A DNA stretch of 64,000 nt from Streptomyces venezuelae (GTDB lineage: Bacteria; Actinomycetota; Actinomycetes; Streptomycetales; Streptomycetaceae), in NCBI RefSeq assembly GCF_008642275.1, contig NZ_CP029189.1:7174001-7238000 (forward strand), in the 5' to 3' direction. Under the pieces are notes generated by a model that was not told the origin of the DNA, ran no database searches, and was given only the letters and a program-made list of their open reading frames with translations. Positions within the stretch are counted from its first letter, which is position 1. Each line of letters opens with the position of its first letter. A program made the translations under genes and the position numbers. This document shows, in pieces, positions 42,333-50,562 of this stretch.

Positions 42333-43877
42333 CTACGCCCCCTTGGTCGCTGAACCCGACGTTCCTTCGGTGCCCGGAGCATCGTGGCCGGGCGTGCCGG
42401 ACAGTCCGCTGTGGAACGCCTCCAGCCACATTCCGGGGCCACCGTCGTCCGCCGACCGGGGCTCCACAGCCGGCCGGACGTCGTACGTGGCCACACGGTC
42501 CTTCCGGCGTCGCTGCGGGAGCCCGGTCGCGGTCCGCGCACCGGTCTCCGGCTGCCCGCCACCGACGGGCTCCGGGCCGGGCGCCTGGCTGGGCACCGGA
42601 GCCTGCCGGGGCGCGCCCATGCCCGCCGACGAGCGGTCGGAGGGGTGCTCACGCGGCGTTGCGGCCACGGCCCTGGGGCCCGAGGAGGAGCCGATGCCGT
42701 GGGCGAGACCGGTCGCGGAGGACGCCGTGGTGATCAGGTGCTGCGGCACGATCACCACGGCGCGGACGCCGCCGTACGCGGACGAGCGCAGGGACACCTG
42801 GAACCCGTACGCCTGGGCCAGCCGGCCGACGACCGCCAGACCGAGCCGCGGGGTCTCGCCCAGGTCGTTGAGGTCGATGCCGGACTGCGCCTGCGCGAGC
42901 ATCCTCTCCGCCCGGCTGCGGGCCTCCTCGCTCATGCTCAGGCCGCCGTCCTCGATCTCCACGGCGATGCCCGACTGCACCTCGACGGCCGTGAGGTGGA
43001 CCCGGGTGTGCGGCGGCGAGTACCGCGTGGCGTTGTCCAGCAGCTCCGCCAGGGTGTGGATGAGCGGTTCCACGACGGGACCGACGACGGCGACCTCGGT
43101 GACCGAGTGCAGCTCCACCCGCTGGTAGTCGATGATCCTCGACATCGCGCCGCGCATCACGCTGTACAGCGTGACGGCCCTGCTCCACTGGCGGCCGGGG
43201 CGCGCTCCGCCGAGGACCGAGATGGAGTCGGCCAGCCGGCCGATCAGGGCGGTGCCGTGGTCGAGCCGCAGGAGGTCACCGAACACGTCCGGGTTGGTTC
43301 CGTGCCGGTCCTCCATCTCACGCATCTCGTGCGCCTGCTGATGGACGATCGCCTGCACGCGCCGGGCCACGTTCACGAAGGCCCGCTGGGCGGAGTCGCG
43401 AAGGCTCTCCTCGTTGTCGACCGCGTCGATGACGTGCGCCAGCACGGCCTGGAGGGCGGCTCGGAAGCGCGGGGTCAGGGCCTCGTCGTCACCCCAGCGG
43501 GTGCCGTGGCCGCCGCGCCCTCCCAGGGCGGTCAGCACCTCCTCGGCCGGCTCGCCCTTGCGCAGGCGCTCGATGGCCTCGGGCAGAACCGCCCGGGACA
43601 GCCGGGCCGCCTCGGTCTCCTGCCGGGCCAGGGCGTGCTGGAGGGCCGCGACCTGCGCGCGCCCGGCGGAGAGGGCGCGCCCGCGCCGTCGCGCCTCGAC
43701 GAAGACCGCTCCGGTGCACACGGCGCCGACGGCGATCAGCCCGGTGCCGAGCGGTGCGGAGGAGGAGGCGAGCGCCCCTATCAGGCAGGCGGTGGCCACG
43801 ACCGCGATCGCGGGCAGCATCCGGCTTGCTCTTCCCTCCAGGCGGGCACTTTCGGGGGGCGTACCTCTTTGCTCCAT
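42333..43877 (-). CDS. cvnA: Conservon sensor histidine kinase-like CvnA
   Basis: The 514-residue membrane protein has two hydrophobic helices near the N-terminus (about 20-65), a helical linker and a histidine-kinase-type ATPase domain with the N-box ELLDNATRYSPP and GLAVVGRLAQAYG. A canonical phospho-accepting histidine (H-box) is not obvious, as is common for CvnA. A long low-complexity Pro/Gly tail follows. ATG at 43877 has GAGGAC four bases upstream. It should form a membrane complex with CvnB-D. Confidence 0.88.
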   Translation of the reverse strand: MEQRGTPPESARLEGRASRMLPAIAVVATACLIGALASSSAPLGTGLIAVGAVCTGAVFVEARRRGRALSAGRAQVAALQHALARQETEAARLSRAVLPEAIERLRKGEPAEEVLTALGGRGGHGTRWGDDEALTPRFRAALQAVLAHVIDAVDNEESLRDSAQRAFVNVARRVQAIVHQQAHEMREMEDRHGTNPDVFGDLLRLDHGTALIGRLADSISVLGGARPGRQWSRAVTLYSVMRGAMSRIIDYQRVELHSVTEVAVVGPVVEPLIHTLAELLDNATRYSPPHTRVHLTAVEVQSGIAVEIEDGGLSMSEEARSRAERMLAQAQSGIDLNDLGETPRLGLAVVGRLAQAYGFQVSLRSSAYGGVRAVVIVPQHLITTASSATGLAHGIGSSSGPRAVAATPREHPSDRSSAGMGAPRQAPVPSQAPGPEPVGGGQPETGARTATGLPQRRRKDRVATYDVRPAVEPRSADDGGPGMWLEAFHSGLSGTPGHDAPGTEGTSGSATKGA

Positions 43878-44172
43878 CGGCGTCCTCGAACTATCGAAAA
43901 GGGGGGCCTTCTGACCGGTGGGCGGGAGCATAACTACGCCCAACTTCCCTGATGTGGGCTTTCGTTGGAGTTCATCGGACCGGAGGAACCGATATGCGCC
44001 ATCGATGACGCCGAATTCCGGCGCGGAAACGGCCCGGTGTGCGCCGCGCGGCGGAGTAACGGGAGGTCGGCGGCGCGCCGACCGCGATCGGCGCGCCCGG
44101 ATCGGCGTCCGCGTGCCGATCGGATCCGGCCGCGGCCCCGGGCCCTGCGGTGGCGCACCGGACCGAAATGCG

Positions 44173-44784
44173 CTACGGGGAGTCCGGGCCGGCCGCGCCG
44201 AGGCCGGTGAGCAGGATGTCGAGGGCGAGGTCGGTCGCCTCGTCCAGCGGTGTGTCCTCCAGGAGGGAGCCGACGGCCAGGGCCGCGAGGCCGTGCACCG
44301 TGGAGAAGGCGACCTGGGCGAGCCGGGCCGGGTCCCCGGCCCGTACGGCGCCCTCCTGCTGTGCGAGGGCGATCAGCTCGGCGGCGATGTCCAGGCTCCG
44401 GTGGCCGAGCTCGCGGAGTTCCGCGCTGGAGTCGTCGGCGTGCTTGGCCGTGAACATCAGGCTCAGCAGCGGGGCGTGCGCGACGGCGAAGCCGATGTAC
44501 GCGCGGCCCATGCGGGCGAGCCGGGTGGTGACGGGGCCGGGCTCGGCCACGGCGGCCCGCAGGCGTTCGTTGAGCCGGTTGAAGCCGCCGACGGCGAGCG
44601 CGTCCAGCAGTGCCTGCCGGTCGCGGAAGTGGCGGCCCGGTGCCGCATGGCTGACGCCGAGGTCCCGCGCGAGGGCGCGCAGGGAGAGGCTGTCCGCCCC
44701 CGAGGTGGCGAGCACGTCTTCCGCGCGCGCGAGCAGGGCCTCCCTGAGGTTGCCGTGGTGATAGGGCGCTTCGGCGTCGGCCAA
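44173..44784 (-). CDS. TetR-family repressor
   Basis: The 203-residue protein has an N-terminal helix-turn-helix (HHGNLREALLARAEDVLATSGADSLSLRALARDLGVSHAAPGRHFRDRQALLDAL) and a helical ligand domain. TTG at 44784 is chosen because GGGAGGAG lies eight bases upstream; the ATG at 44811 lies inside the operator and has no ribosome site. It is divergent from the SDR gene and very probably represses it. The ligand is unknown. Confidence 0.88.
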   Translation of the reverse strand: MADAEAPYHHGNLREALLARAEDVLATSGADSLSLRALARDLGVSHAAPGRHFRDRQALLDALAVGGFNRLNERLRAAVAEPGPVTTRLARMGRAYIGFAVAHAPLLSLMFTAKHADDSSAELRELGHRSLDIAAELIALAQQEGAVRAGDPARLAQVAFSTVHGLAALAVGSLLEDTPLDEATDLALDILLTGLGAAGPDSP

Positions 44785-44802
44785 GGCGGTCTCCTCCCTC
44801 GA

Positions 44803-44819
44803 TGTTGTCATTGACAACA
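44803..44819. promoter_or_regulatory. TetR operator TGTTGTCA-T-TGACAACA
   Basis: A perfect 17-base palindrome lies between the divergent genes and overlaps the -35 of the SDR promoter. This is a textbook arrangement for repression of both directions. Confidence 0.75.
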
Positions 44820-44839
44820 ATGTTTGCTCTGCCTACATT
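44811..44839 (+). promoter_or_regulatory. SDR promoter TTGACA-N17-TACATT
   Basis: Perfect -35 at 44811-44816 and a good -10 at 44834-44839 precede the SDR gene by about 45 bases. The -35 lies within the operator. Confidence 0.7.
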
Positions 44840-44884
44840 CAAGTATCGACCATCAACCGGAGTCCCGGAACGGAGCGCCGACCC

Positions 44885-45673
44885 ATGTCTATGACATACC
44901 GCGGAACCACAGCCCTGATCACCGGGGCGAGTGCAGGCCTCGGTGTCGAGTTCGCCCGGCAGTGGGCCCAGCGCGGAGCGGACGTCGTCCTCGTCGCCCG
45001 GCGCGTCGACAGGCTGCAGGAACTGGCGGCGGACCTGGAGCGCAGCCACGGGGTCACCGCCCGCCCGATCGCCGCCGACCTCGCCCGCCCCGGTGCCGCG
45101 GCGGCGCTGCGCGCCGAGCTCGACGAACTCGGCGTACCGGTCCACACCCTGGTCAACAACGCGGGCTTCGGCACCCACGGGCCCTTCGCCGGCGAGGACC
45201 CCGCCCGGATCAGCGAGATGATCCAGCTCAACGTGCTCGCGGTCACGGAACTGACCAGGGAGTTCCTGCCCGCCCTGACGGCCGACGGCCGCGGCGCCCT
45301 CGTCACCGTGGCCAGCGCGGCCGCCTACCAGCCGACCCCGGCGATGGCGGTCTACGGGGCCACGAAGGCCTTCGTGCTGAACTTCACCGAGGCCGTCGCG
45401 TACGAGACGCGCGCCTCCTCCCTGCGGGTGCTCGCCGTCTCGCCGGGGCCGGTCCGCACCGAGTTCTTCGACGTCGTCGGCAGCCGGGACGCCGCCGTGG
45501 GCCGGATGGCCACCCCGGAGCAGGTCGTCACCGCCACGCGCCGGGCGCTGGAACGCGGCAAGACCCCGCCCAGCATCGTCGTCGGCCTCGGCAACCGGCT
45601 CTCCGCCACGGCGTCCGCACTGGCCCCCCGCCGCCTCGCCCTGACGGTGGCGGGGCGCGCCCTCAAGGCCTGA
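44885..45673 (+). CDS. Short-chain dehydrogenase/reductase
   Basis: The 262-residue protein has the NAD(P) motif TGASAGLG, NNAGFGTHGPF, and the catalytic YGATK (YxxxK) with a serine in VASAAAYQP. This is a classical SDR; NADPH is more likely because Arg residues follow the second strand. The substrate is not known. It is controlled by the divergent TetR through the operator at 44803-44819. The start at 44885 has GGAGCG upstream. Confidence 0.9.
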   Translation: MSMTYRGTTALITGASAGLGVEFARQWAQRGADVVLVARRVDRLQELAADLERSHGVTARPIAADLARPGAAAALRAELDELGVPVHTLVNNAGFGTHGPFAGEDPARISEMIQLNVLAVTELTREFLPALTADGRGALVTVASAAAYQPTPAMAVYGATKAFVLNFTEAVAYETRASSLRVLAVSPGPVRTEFFDVVGSRDAAVGRMATPEQVVTATRRALERGKTPPSIVVGLGNRLSATASALAPRRLALTVAGRALKA

Positions 45674-45694
45674 CCGGCCGGGGGAAGAAAAGCG

Positions 45695-45736
45695 CCGGAG
45701 GGCGGGCCGTCACAGGGGTGACGGCCCGCCCTCCGG
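45695..45736. terminator. Very strong hairpin between convergent genes
   Basis: A perfect 19-base stem (45695-45713 with 45718-45736) with an AGGG loop follows the SDR stop and faces the convergent secreted-protein gene. Confidence 0.8.
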
Positions 45737-45753
45737 GCGACAGGGGGACCTGC

Positions 45754-46188
45754 CTACCAGGCGGCCCGGCAGTTCAGCAGCTTGGTGGTGCCGACCTTGC
45801 GGTCGCAGGCGTAGGCCTTGACGTCCTTCTTGTTCTTGAAGGTCCAGCTCTTCGTGCCGTTGACCACCGCCACGTAGTTCTTCACCGGATGCCAGGCGCC
45901 GTCCTTCCAGTCCTGGTAGGCCAGGGCCAGTACGGCCTCGTAGCCGTCGCCCGCCACCTTGTCCTTGGCCGTGGAGCCCTTGAACGACCCGGAGTAGAGC
46001 TTCTCGTTGGTCTGCGGGATCGTGCCCGACACGTGGTACTCGTAGGTTCCGCTGATCTCGGCCTTGCCGCTGCCGGACGTCTGGTTGAAGCCGAAGGTGG
46101 TCGCACTCGCGGTGCCCGCCAGCCCGATGACGAGGGCCGAGGCGACGGCGGAGGCTGCGACCAGCGTGCGCTTCACGGAAATGGTCAT
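45754..46188 (-). CDS. Small secreted protein, function unknown
   Basis: The 144-residue protein starts with a Sec signal peptide (KR, hydrophobic run, TASA cleavage). The mature part is beta-rich with Gly/Ser/Lys, contains YEYHVSGTIPQTNEKLYSGSF and ends with two cysteines (ACDRKVG...LLNCRAAW) likely to form a disulfide. GAGGAG lies eight bases before the ATG. I do not recognise the family. It stands alone. Confidence 0.75.
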   Translation of the reverse strand: MTISVKRTLVAASAVASALVIGLAGTASATTFGFNQTSGSGKAEISGTYEYHVSGTIPQTNEKLYSGSFKGSTAKDKVAGDGYEAVLALAYQDWKDGAWHPVKNYVAVVNGTKSWTFKNKKDVKAYACDRKVGTTKLLNCRAAW

Positions 46189-46452
46189 GGCTGTGTCTCC
46201 TCTTTCCCGGGAAATTCAGAAGTCGGTGGGTGCGCCGCCGCCACGCTGAGCCCGGCGGCCGGCCAGACAGAAAGCTAGGCGGGCCGGAGGCCGCCCGGCG
46301 GCACGCACCGGGATGATTCGGATCTCCACCCGGCGCGGGTGGCGGGCGTCCTGACTGCAACCGCGGCGGTAGCCGGACCGTGCCGGCGCGGTAGGCCCGG
46401 CTCCTGCGACGGGCCCATGGCCCGGCGGCCCGACGGCCCGTAGGCTGCGCCG

Positions 46453-47730
46453 ATGCACGCTGGATCGGGATTCCTCGACAGGCTCGGGGGGCGGTACCGG
46501 CCGCTGGCCGTCGACGCGTTGCTCGCGCTGGGCTACATAGGCGCCGGGCTGCTGCTCGGGCGGGAGGAGCCGCCGGCCGGGTGGCGGTCCGTGGACGGAC
46601 TGGGGGCGGTCCTGACCGCCCTGGTGGGTCTGGTGATGGTGGCCCGCAGGTTCGCTCCCGTCCAGGTGTTCGCCGCCGGCAGCGCGTTGTGGGCCCTGTT
46701 CATCGCCTGCGGCTACTGGCCCGTCGTCAACTCGATGCCCCCGCTCCTCGGCCTCTACACGGTGGCGGCGACGCGTCGCCCCCGCACCGCGGCCGTGTGC
46801 GCGGTCGTCGTGGCGGGCGTGTGGGTGTACGCCGGGATCGGCAACATCGACCACAGCTCCATGCCGACCGTCCTGGCGCAGGCGGTCCTCTTCCCGGCCG
46901 TCGTCCTCGTGGTCGGACGCGGCTCGGGAGCGCTCGCCGAACGGAACAGGCAGTTCGCCGAACTGACCGACCGGCTGCGCCGGCAGCAGGAGGAGAACGC
47001 GCTCCGCGCGCTCACGGAGGAGCGGGTGCGCATCGCACGGGAACTGCACGACGTGGTCGCACACCACATGTCGGTGATCTCGCTCCAGGCGGGCATGGCC
47101 TCGTACGTGTTCCCCACCGATCCGGAAGCGAGCCGGCGGGCCCTGGACACCATCGCCGACACCAGCAGGGAGGCGCTGGAGGAGATGCGCCGGATGCTCG
47201 TCCTCCTGCGCGTCGGCCAGGAAGAGCAGCAGGACGGACGGGCGGAGGACGGACAGGGGGAGGACGGTGGCGCCTACGCCCCGGCCCCCGGACTCGACCT
47301 GCTCGGGCGGCTGCTGGAGCGGGTAAGCGGCGCGGGGGTCGACGTCGCCATGGAGACCACCGGATCGCCGGTCCGCCTCCCGCAGGGCATGGCCCTGTGC
47401 GTCTACCGGGTGGTCCAGGAGGCGCTGACGAACGTGCTCAAGCACGCGGGGCCGACCACGGCGGCCGTGACCATCCGTTACGAACGCCGCACCGTCGTGG
47501 TGCGCGTGACGAACGAGCAAGGCGACAACTTCCGGCCAAACAAGGAGATGTCACCTGGTCACGGCTTGATCGGCATGAGGGAGCGCGCGAAGATCTACGG
47601 CGGGTCGGTCACCGCCGGCCCCCGCGACCTCGGCGGATTCGAGGTGCGGCTCACCCTCCCGGCGCCCACCACCAGTGACCGGCCGGGGAGCCTCCCGGCC
47701 CCGGGCACCGGGGACGTCCATATCCGATGA
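46453..47730 (+). CDS. NarL-type sensor histidine kinase
   Basis: The 425-residue protein has four or five N-terminal membrane helices, a HisKA_3 dimerisation helix with phospho-accepting H199 (IARELHDVVAHH) and a C-terminal HATPase (VVQEALTNVLKHAG, GLIGMRERAKIYGG). It pairs with the response regulator 15 bases downstream. The signal is unknown. Confidence 0.92.
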   Translation: MHAGSGFLDRLGGRYRPLAVDALLALGYIGAGLLLGREEPPAGWRSVDGLGAVLTALVGLVMVARRFAPVQVFAAGSALWALFIACGYWPVVNSMPPLLGLYTVAATRRPRTAAVCAVVVAGVWVYAGIGNIDHSSMPTVLAQAVLFPAVVLVVGRGSGALAERNRQFAELTDRLRRQQEENALRALTEERVRIARELHDVVAHHMSVISLQAGMASYVFPTDPEASRRALDTIADTSREALEEMRRMLVLLRVGQEEQQDGRAEDGQGEDGGAYAPAPGLDLLGRLLERVSGAGVDVAMETTGSPVRLPQGMALCVYRVVQEALTNVLKHAGPTTAAVTIRYERRTVVVRVTNEQGDNFRPNKEMSPGHGLIGMRERAKIYGGSVTAGPRDLGGFEVRLTLPAPTTSDRPGSLPAPGTGDVHIR

Positions 47731-47745
47731 GGACCGAATTCCCCG

Positions 47746-48465
47746 ATGCCCACGGTACTGGTGGTCGACGATCAACTGCTCATCCGTGCCGGCCTGGTGT
47801 CCCTGCTGAACGCCGCGCCGGGGCTGTCCGTGGCCGGCGAGGCGTGCGACGGGGAAGAAGCCGTCCGGCTGGCCGGGGCCACCGCACCCGATGTCGTCCT
47901 CATGGACCTCCGGATGCCGGGCACCGACGGGATCACCGCGACGGAACGCATCCTCCGCAGCGCGGGTGACGCGGGCGGGGCTCCACCGAAGATCCTGGTG
48001 CTGACCACCTTCGACCTCGACGAATACGTCTACAACGCCCTGCGCGCGGGCGCCTGCGGGTTCCTGCTGAAGGAAACGCCCCCCGAGCGCCTGGTCGCCG
48101 CCATCCACACCGTCGCCGCGGGCGACATGCTCTTCGCGCCGACCGTCACCAGACGCCTGATCGAGGCCTACCACCCGGGGCCGGCCCCGCCCGGGGCGGT
48201 CACCCCGGAGTGGCACACCGTGACCGGACGCGAGCGCGATGTCCTGCGTCTCGTGGCCACGGGTGCGACGAACGCGGAGGTCGCCCGGCAGCTCTTCATC
48301 AGCGAGGCCACCGTGAAGACGCACCTCAACCGTGCGATGGCCAAACTCGGACTCTCCAGCCGCGCCCAGGTCGTCGTCTTCGCCTACGAGACGGGCCTCG
48401 TGACGCCGGGCGGCCCGACCAGTCTCCCCGGCGCCTTCGACCCCGCTGCGGGCGGACCGGGCTGA
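47746..48465 (+). CDS. NarL/LuxR-type response regulator
   Basis: The 239-residue protein has a receiver domain with phospho-acceptor D54 (VVLMDLRMPG) and a C-terminal LuxR helix-turn-helix (TGRERDVLRLVATGATNAEVARQLFISEATVKTHLNRAMAKLG). It is the cognate partner of the kinase upstream. A Pro/Gly-rich linker separates the domains. Targets unknown. Confidence 0.93.
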   Translation: MPTVLVVDDQLLIRAGLVSLLNAAPGLSVAGEACDGEEAVRLAGATAPDVVLMDLRMPGTDGITATERILRSAGDAGGAPPKILVLTTFDLDEYVYNALRAGACGFLLKETPPERLVAAIHTVAAGDMLFAPTVTRRLIEAYHPGPAPPGAVTPEWHTVTGRERDVLRLVATGATNAEVARQLFISEATVKTHLNRAMAKLGLSSRAQVVVFAYETGLVTPGGPTSLPGAFDPAAGGPG

Positions 48466-48540
48466 GCGTCCCGGGGAGTCCCGCGCGCGGCGGCCTCCCC
48501 ACCCCCACAATGGAGTCCGGCGACCGGGAGGGGAACGGGC

Positions 48541-49323
48541 ATGGCGGACGAGCGGGCCTCGGTGCGGGTGGAGCGGAACGGCCCCGTCCACACGGTGATC
48601 CTGAGCAGACCGGAGGTGCGCAACGCCGTGGACGGCCCCACGGCGGCGCGACTGGCCGACGCGTTCCGGCAGTTCGAGGCCGACGAGGAGGCGGCCGTCG
48701 CCGTGCTCTGGGGCGAGGGCGGAACGTTCTGCGCGGGCGCCGACCTCAAGGCCGTCGGCACCGGGCGCGGCAACCAGGTACTCGCCTCCGGCGACGGGCC
48801 CATGGGACCGACCCGGATGCGGCTCGGAAAGCCGGTGATCGCGGCCGTCGCGGGGCACGCGGTGGCAGGCGGCCTGGAGCTGGCCCTCTGGTGTGATCTG
48901 CGGGTCGCGGAGGAGGACGCGGTGTTCGGGGTGTTCTGCCGCCGCTGGGGCGTCCCCCTGATCGACGGCGGTACGGTGCGGCTGCCCCGCCTGATCGGCG
49001 AGAGCCGGGCCATGGACATGATCCTGACGGGCCGTCCGGTCCCCGCGGCCGAAGCGCACGCGATCGGGCTCGCCAACCGCGTGGTCCCCACGGGCCGGTC
49101 GAGGGAGGCCGCGGAGGAACTGGCCCGCGAGATCGCCGGCTTCCCCCAGATCTGCCTGCGCCACGACCGGCTGTCCGTCCTGGAACAGCACGGACTGGCC
49201 GAGGAGGACGCGCTGGCGGGGGAGTTCCGGCACGGCCTGGTGCCGCTGACCGCGGGTGAGACCCAGGCCGGCGCGGACCGGTTCGCCGCCGGGGCGGGCC
49301 GGCACGGCACCTTCGGCCGGTAG
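48541..49323 (+). CDS. Enoyl-CoA hydratase/isomerase family protein
   Basis: The 260-residue crotonase-fold protein has FCAGADLKAVG and the oxyanion-hole segment AVAGHAVAGGLELALWCDLRVAEEDAVFG. It hydrates enoyl-CoA or isomerises related CoA esters. One of the two usual catalytic glutamates may be replaced (GVPLIDGG follows FCRRW), so the exact reaction is uncertain. It stands alone on the plus strand. Confidence 0.88.
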   Translation: MADERASVRVERNGPVHTVILSRPEVRNAVDGPTAARLADAFRQFEADEEAAVAVLWGEGGTFCAGADLKAVGTGRGNQVLASGDGPMGPTRMRLGKPVIAAVAGHAVAGGLELALWCDLRVAEEDAVFGVFCRRWGVPLIDGGTVRLPRLIGESRAMDMILTGRPVPAAEAHAIGLANRVVPTGRSREAAEELAREIAGFPQICLRHDRLSVLEQHGLAEEDALAGEFRHGLVPLTAGETQAGADRFAAGAGRHGTFGR

Positions 49324-49445
49324 CGGCACGGCGCCGCACCGGGGTGTGGCCCCCGCCACAACCGCCCCCGGGAACCCGGCCTCCGGCCGCTGCGACTCCT
49401 GTCGTGGAACGGCGTACCGGCCGGGCGATCGGAAGGAACCATCGG

Positions 49446-50201
49446 ATGAACCGCAGGAACGTGCTCCGGGCCCAGGTCGCGGCCGGCGCCGCGGCCGCTC
49501 TGGGGGGTACGGCCGGCGTGGCCGTGGCCGTGGCCGCGGAACCGGGGTCCACCCGTGCGCCGGCGGGTCCGGCCGGGCCGTTACGCGTCCACGTCGTCAT
49601 GTACGAGGGCGTGGAGGAACTCGATTTCGCCGCGCCCTACGAGGTCTTCTCGGCCGCCCGGTTCTTCACCGACCGGCAGGTCGACGTCCGCTACGTCAGC
49701 GCCTCCGGGCCCGGCCCGGTCCGCGCCGCCTACGGCACCCGGGTCGAGGTGGAGCACGCCTGGTCCCCACGCACCGCGGACGTCCTCCTCGTGCCCGGCG
49801 GCGGATACGCGCGCCGCGACAGCCCCGGAGTGTGGGCCGAGATCCGCAGCGGAGTCCTCCCGGCGGGACTGGCCGCGGCGGTACGCCCGGGCCTCACCGT
49901 CAGCGCCGTCTGTACGGGCACCATGCTGCTCGCTGCGGCCGGGCTGACCACGGAGCGCCCCTGCACCACCCACCACAAGGCGCGCCCCGACCTGGAGAAG
50001 CAGGGCGGCCTCCTGAAGAACGCCCGGGTGGTGGACGACGGGGACCTGGTCACGGCAGGTGGCATCACGTCCGGGCTGGACCTCGCCCTGTGGCTCGTAC
50101 GCCGGGAGCTCGGCGCCGAGGCGGCGACGGGCGTGGAGGCCATGCTCGAGTACGAGGCCCGTGGCACGGTGTGGACGCCGCCCGCCGCCGGACGGCGGTA
50201 G
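49446..50201 (+). CDS. Tat-exported DJ-1/PfpI-family protein
   Basis: The 251-residue protein begins with a Tat-like signal (MNRRNVLRAQVAAGAAAALGG). The mature domain is a DJ-1/PfpI fold with EELDFAAPYEVFSA and the nucleophile elbow AVCTGTMLL (C156), as in isonitrile hydratase-like members. A TTA codon encodes Leu46 (49581-49583), just after the signal. Export of a cysteine hydrolase is unusual. GGAAGGAA precedes the ATG. Confidence 0.85.
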   Translation: MNRRNVLRAQVAAGAAAALGGTAGVAVAVAAEPGSTRAPAGPAGPLRVHVVMYEGVEELDFAAPYEVFSAARFFTDRQVDVRYVSASGPGPVRAAYGTRVEVEHAWSPRTADVLLVPGGGYARRDSPGVWAEIRSGVLPAGLAAAVRPGLTVSAVCTGTMLLAAAGLTTERPCTTHHKARPDLEKQGGLLKNARVVDDGDLVTAGGITSGLDLALWLVRRELGAEAATGVEAMLEYEARGTVWTPPAAGRR

Positions 50202-50208
50202 CCGCAGG

Positions 50209-50562
50209 TCAGCGGTGCAGCCGCCGGGTCCAGTCCTCGGGAACCCGGTCGGCCGGACCCGGAGCCGGCTGCTCCGCGGGGTGATCGCGCGGAGCGGCCA
50301 GTTCGGGGCCGGAGTCGTACAGCGCGTCCGTGTCGTAGTTCCAGAACCACTCCTCGCCGGGCTCGAAGCTCTGCACCAGGGGATGGCCGGAGGACTTCCA
50401 GTGGGCGGTGGCGTGCTGGGCGGGGGAGGAGTCGCAGCAGCCGATGTGCCCGCACTGGGCGCAGCGCCGCAGGTGGAACCACCAGCCGCCCAGCTCGTCG
50501 CACTCGACGCAGCCGGTGCCGGTGGGCGCGGCCCCCGGGTCGATACCCTCGATCTCGCTCAT
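50209..50562 (-). CDS. UBP-type zinc-finger protein
   Basis: The 117-residue protein has the ZnF-UBP pattern C18-x2-C21, C34-x2-C37, C42, H50, H54 and H60, with conserved WWFHLRRC and GCCDSS. In eukaryotes this fold binds ubiquitin C-termini; bacterial members are of unknown function and often sit near redox or sulfur genes. ATG at 50562 overlaps the previous stop (ATGA), so it belongs to the operon upstream. It might bind a C-terminal peptide or zinc under redox control. Confidence 0.87.
   Translation of the reverse strand: MSEIEGIDPGAAPTGTGCVECDELGGWWFHLRRCAQCGHIGCCDSSPAQHATAHWKSSGHPLVQSFEPGEEWFWNYDTDALYDSGPELAAPRDHPAEQPAPGPADRVPEDWTRRLHR

Noticed and set aside
44811..44811. ATG start of the TetR gene inside the operator
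   Set aside because: No ribosome site; TTG at 44784 has a strong GGGAGGAG and gives the usual family start.
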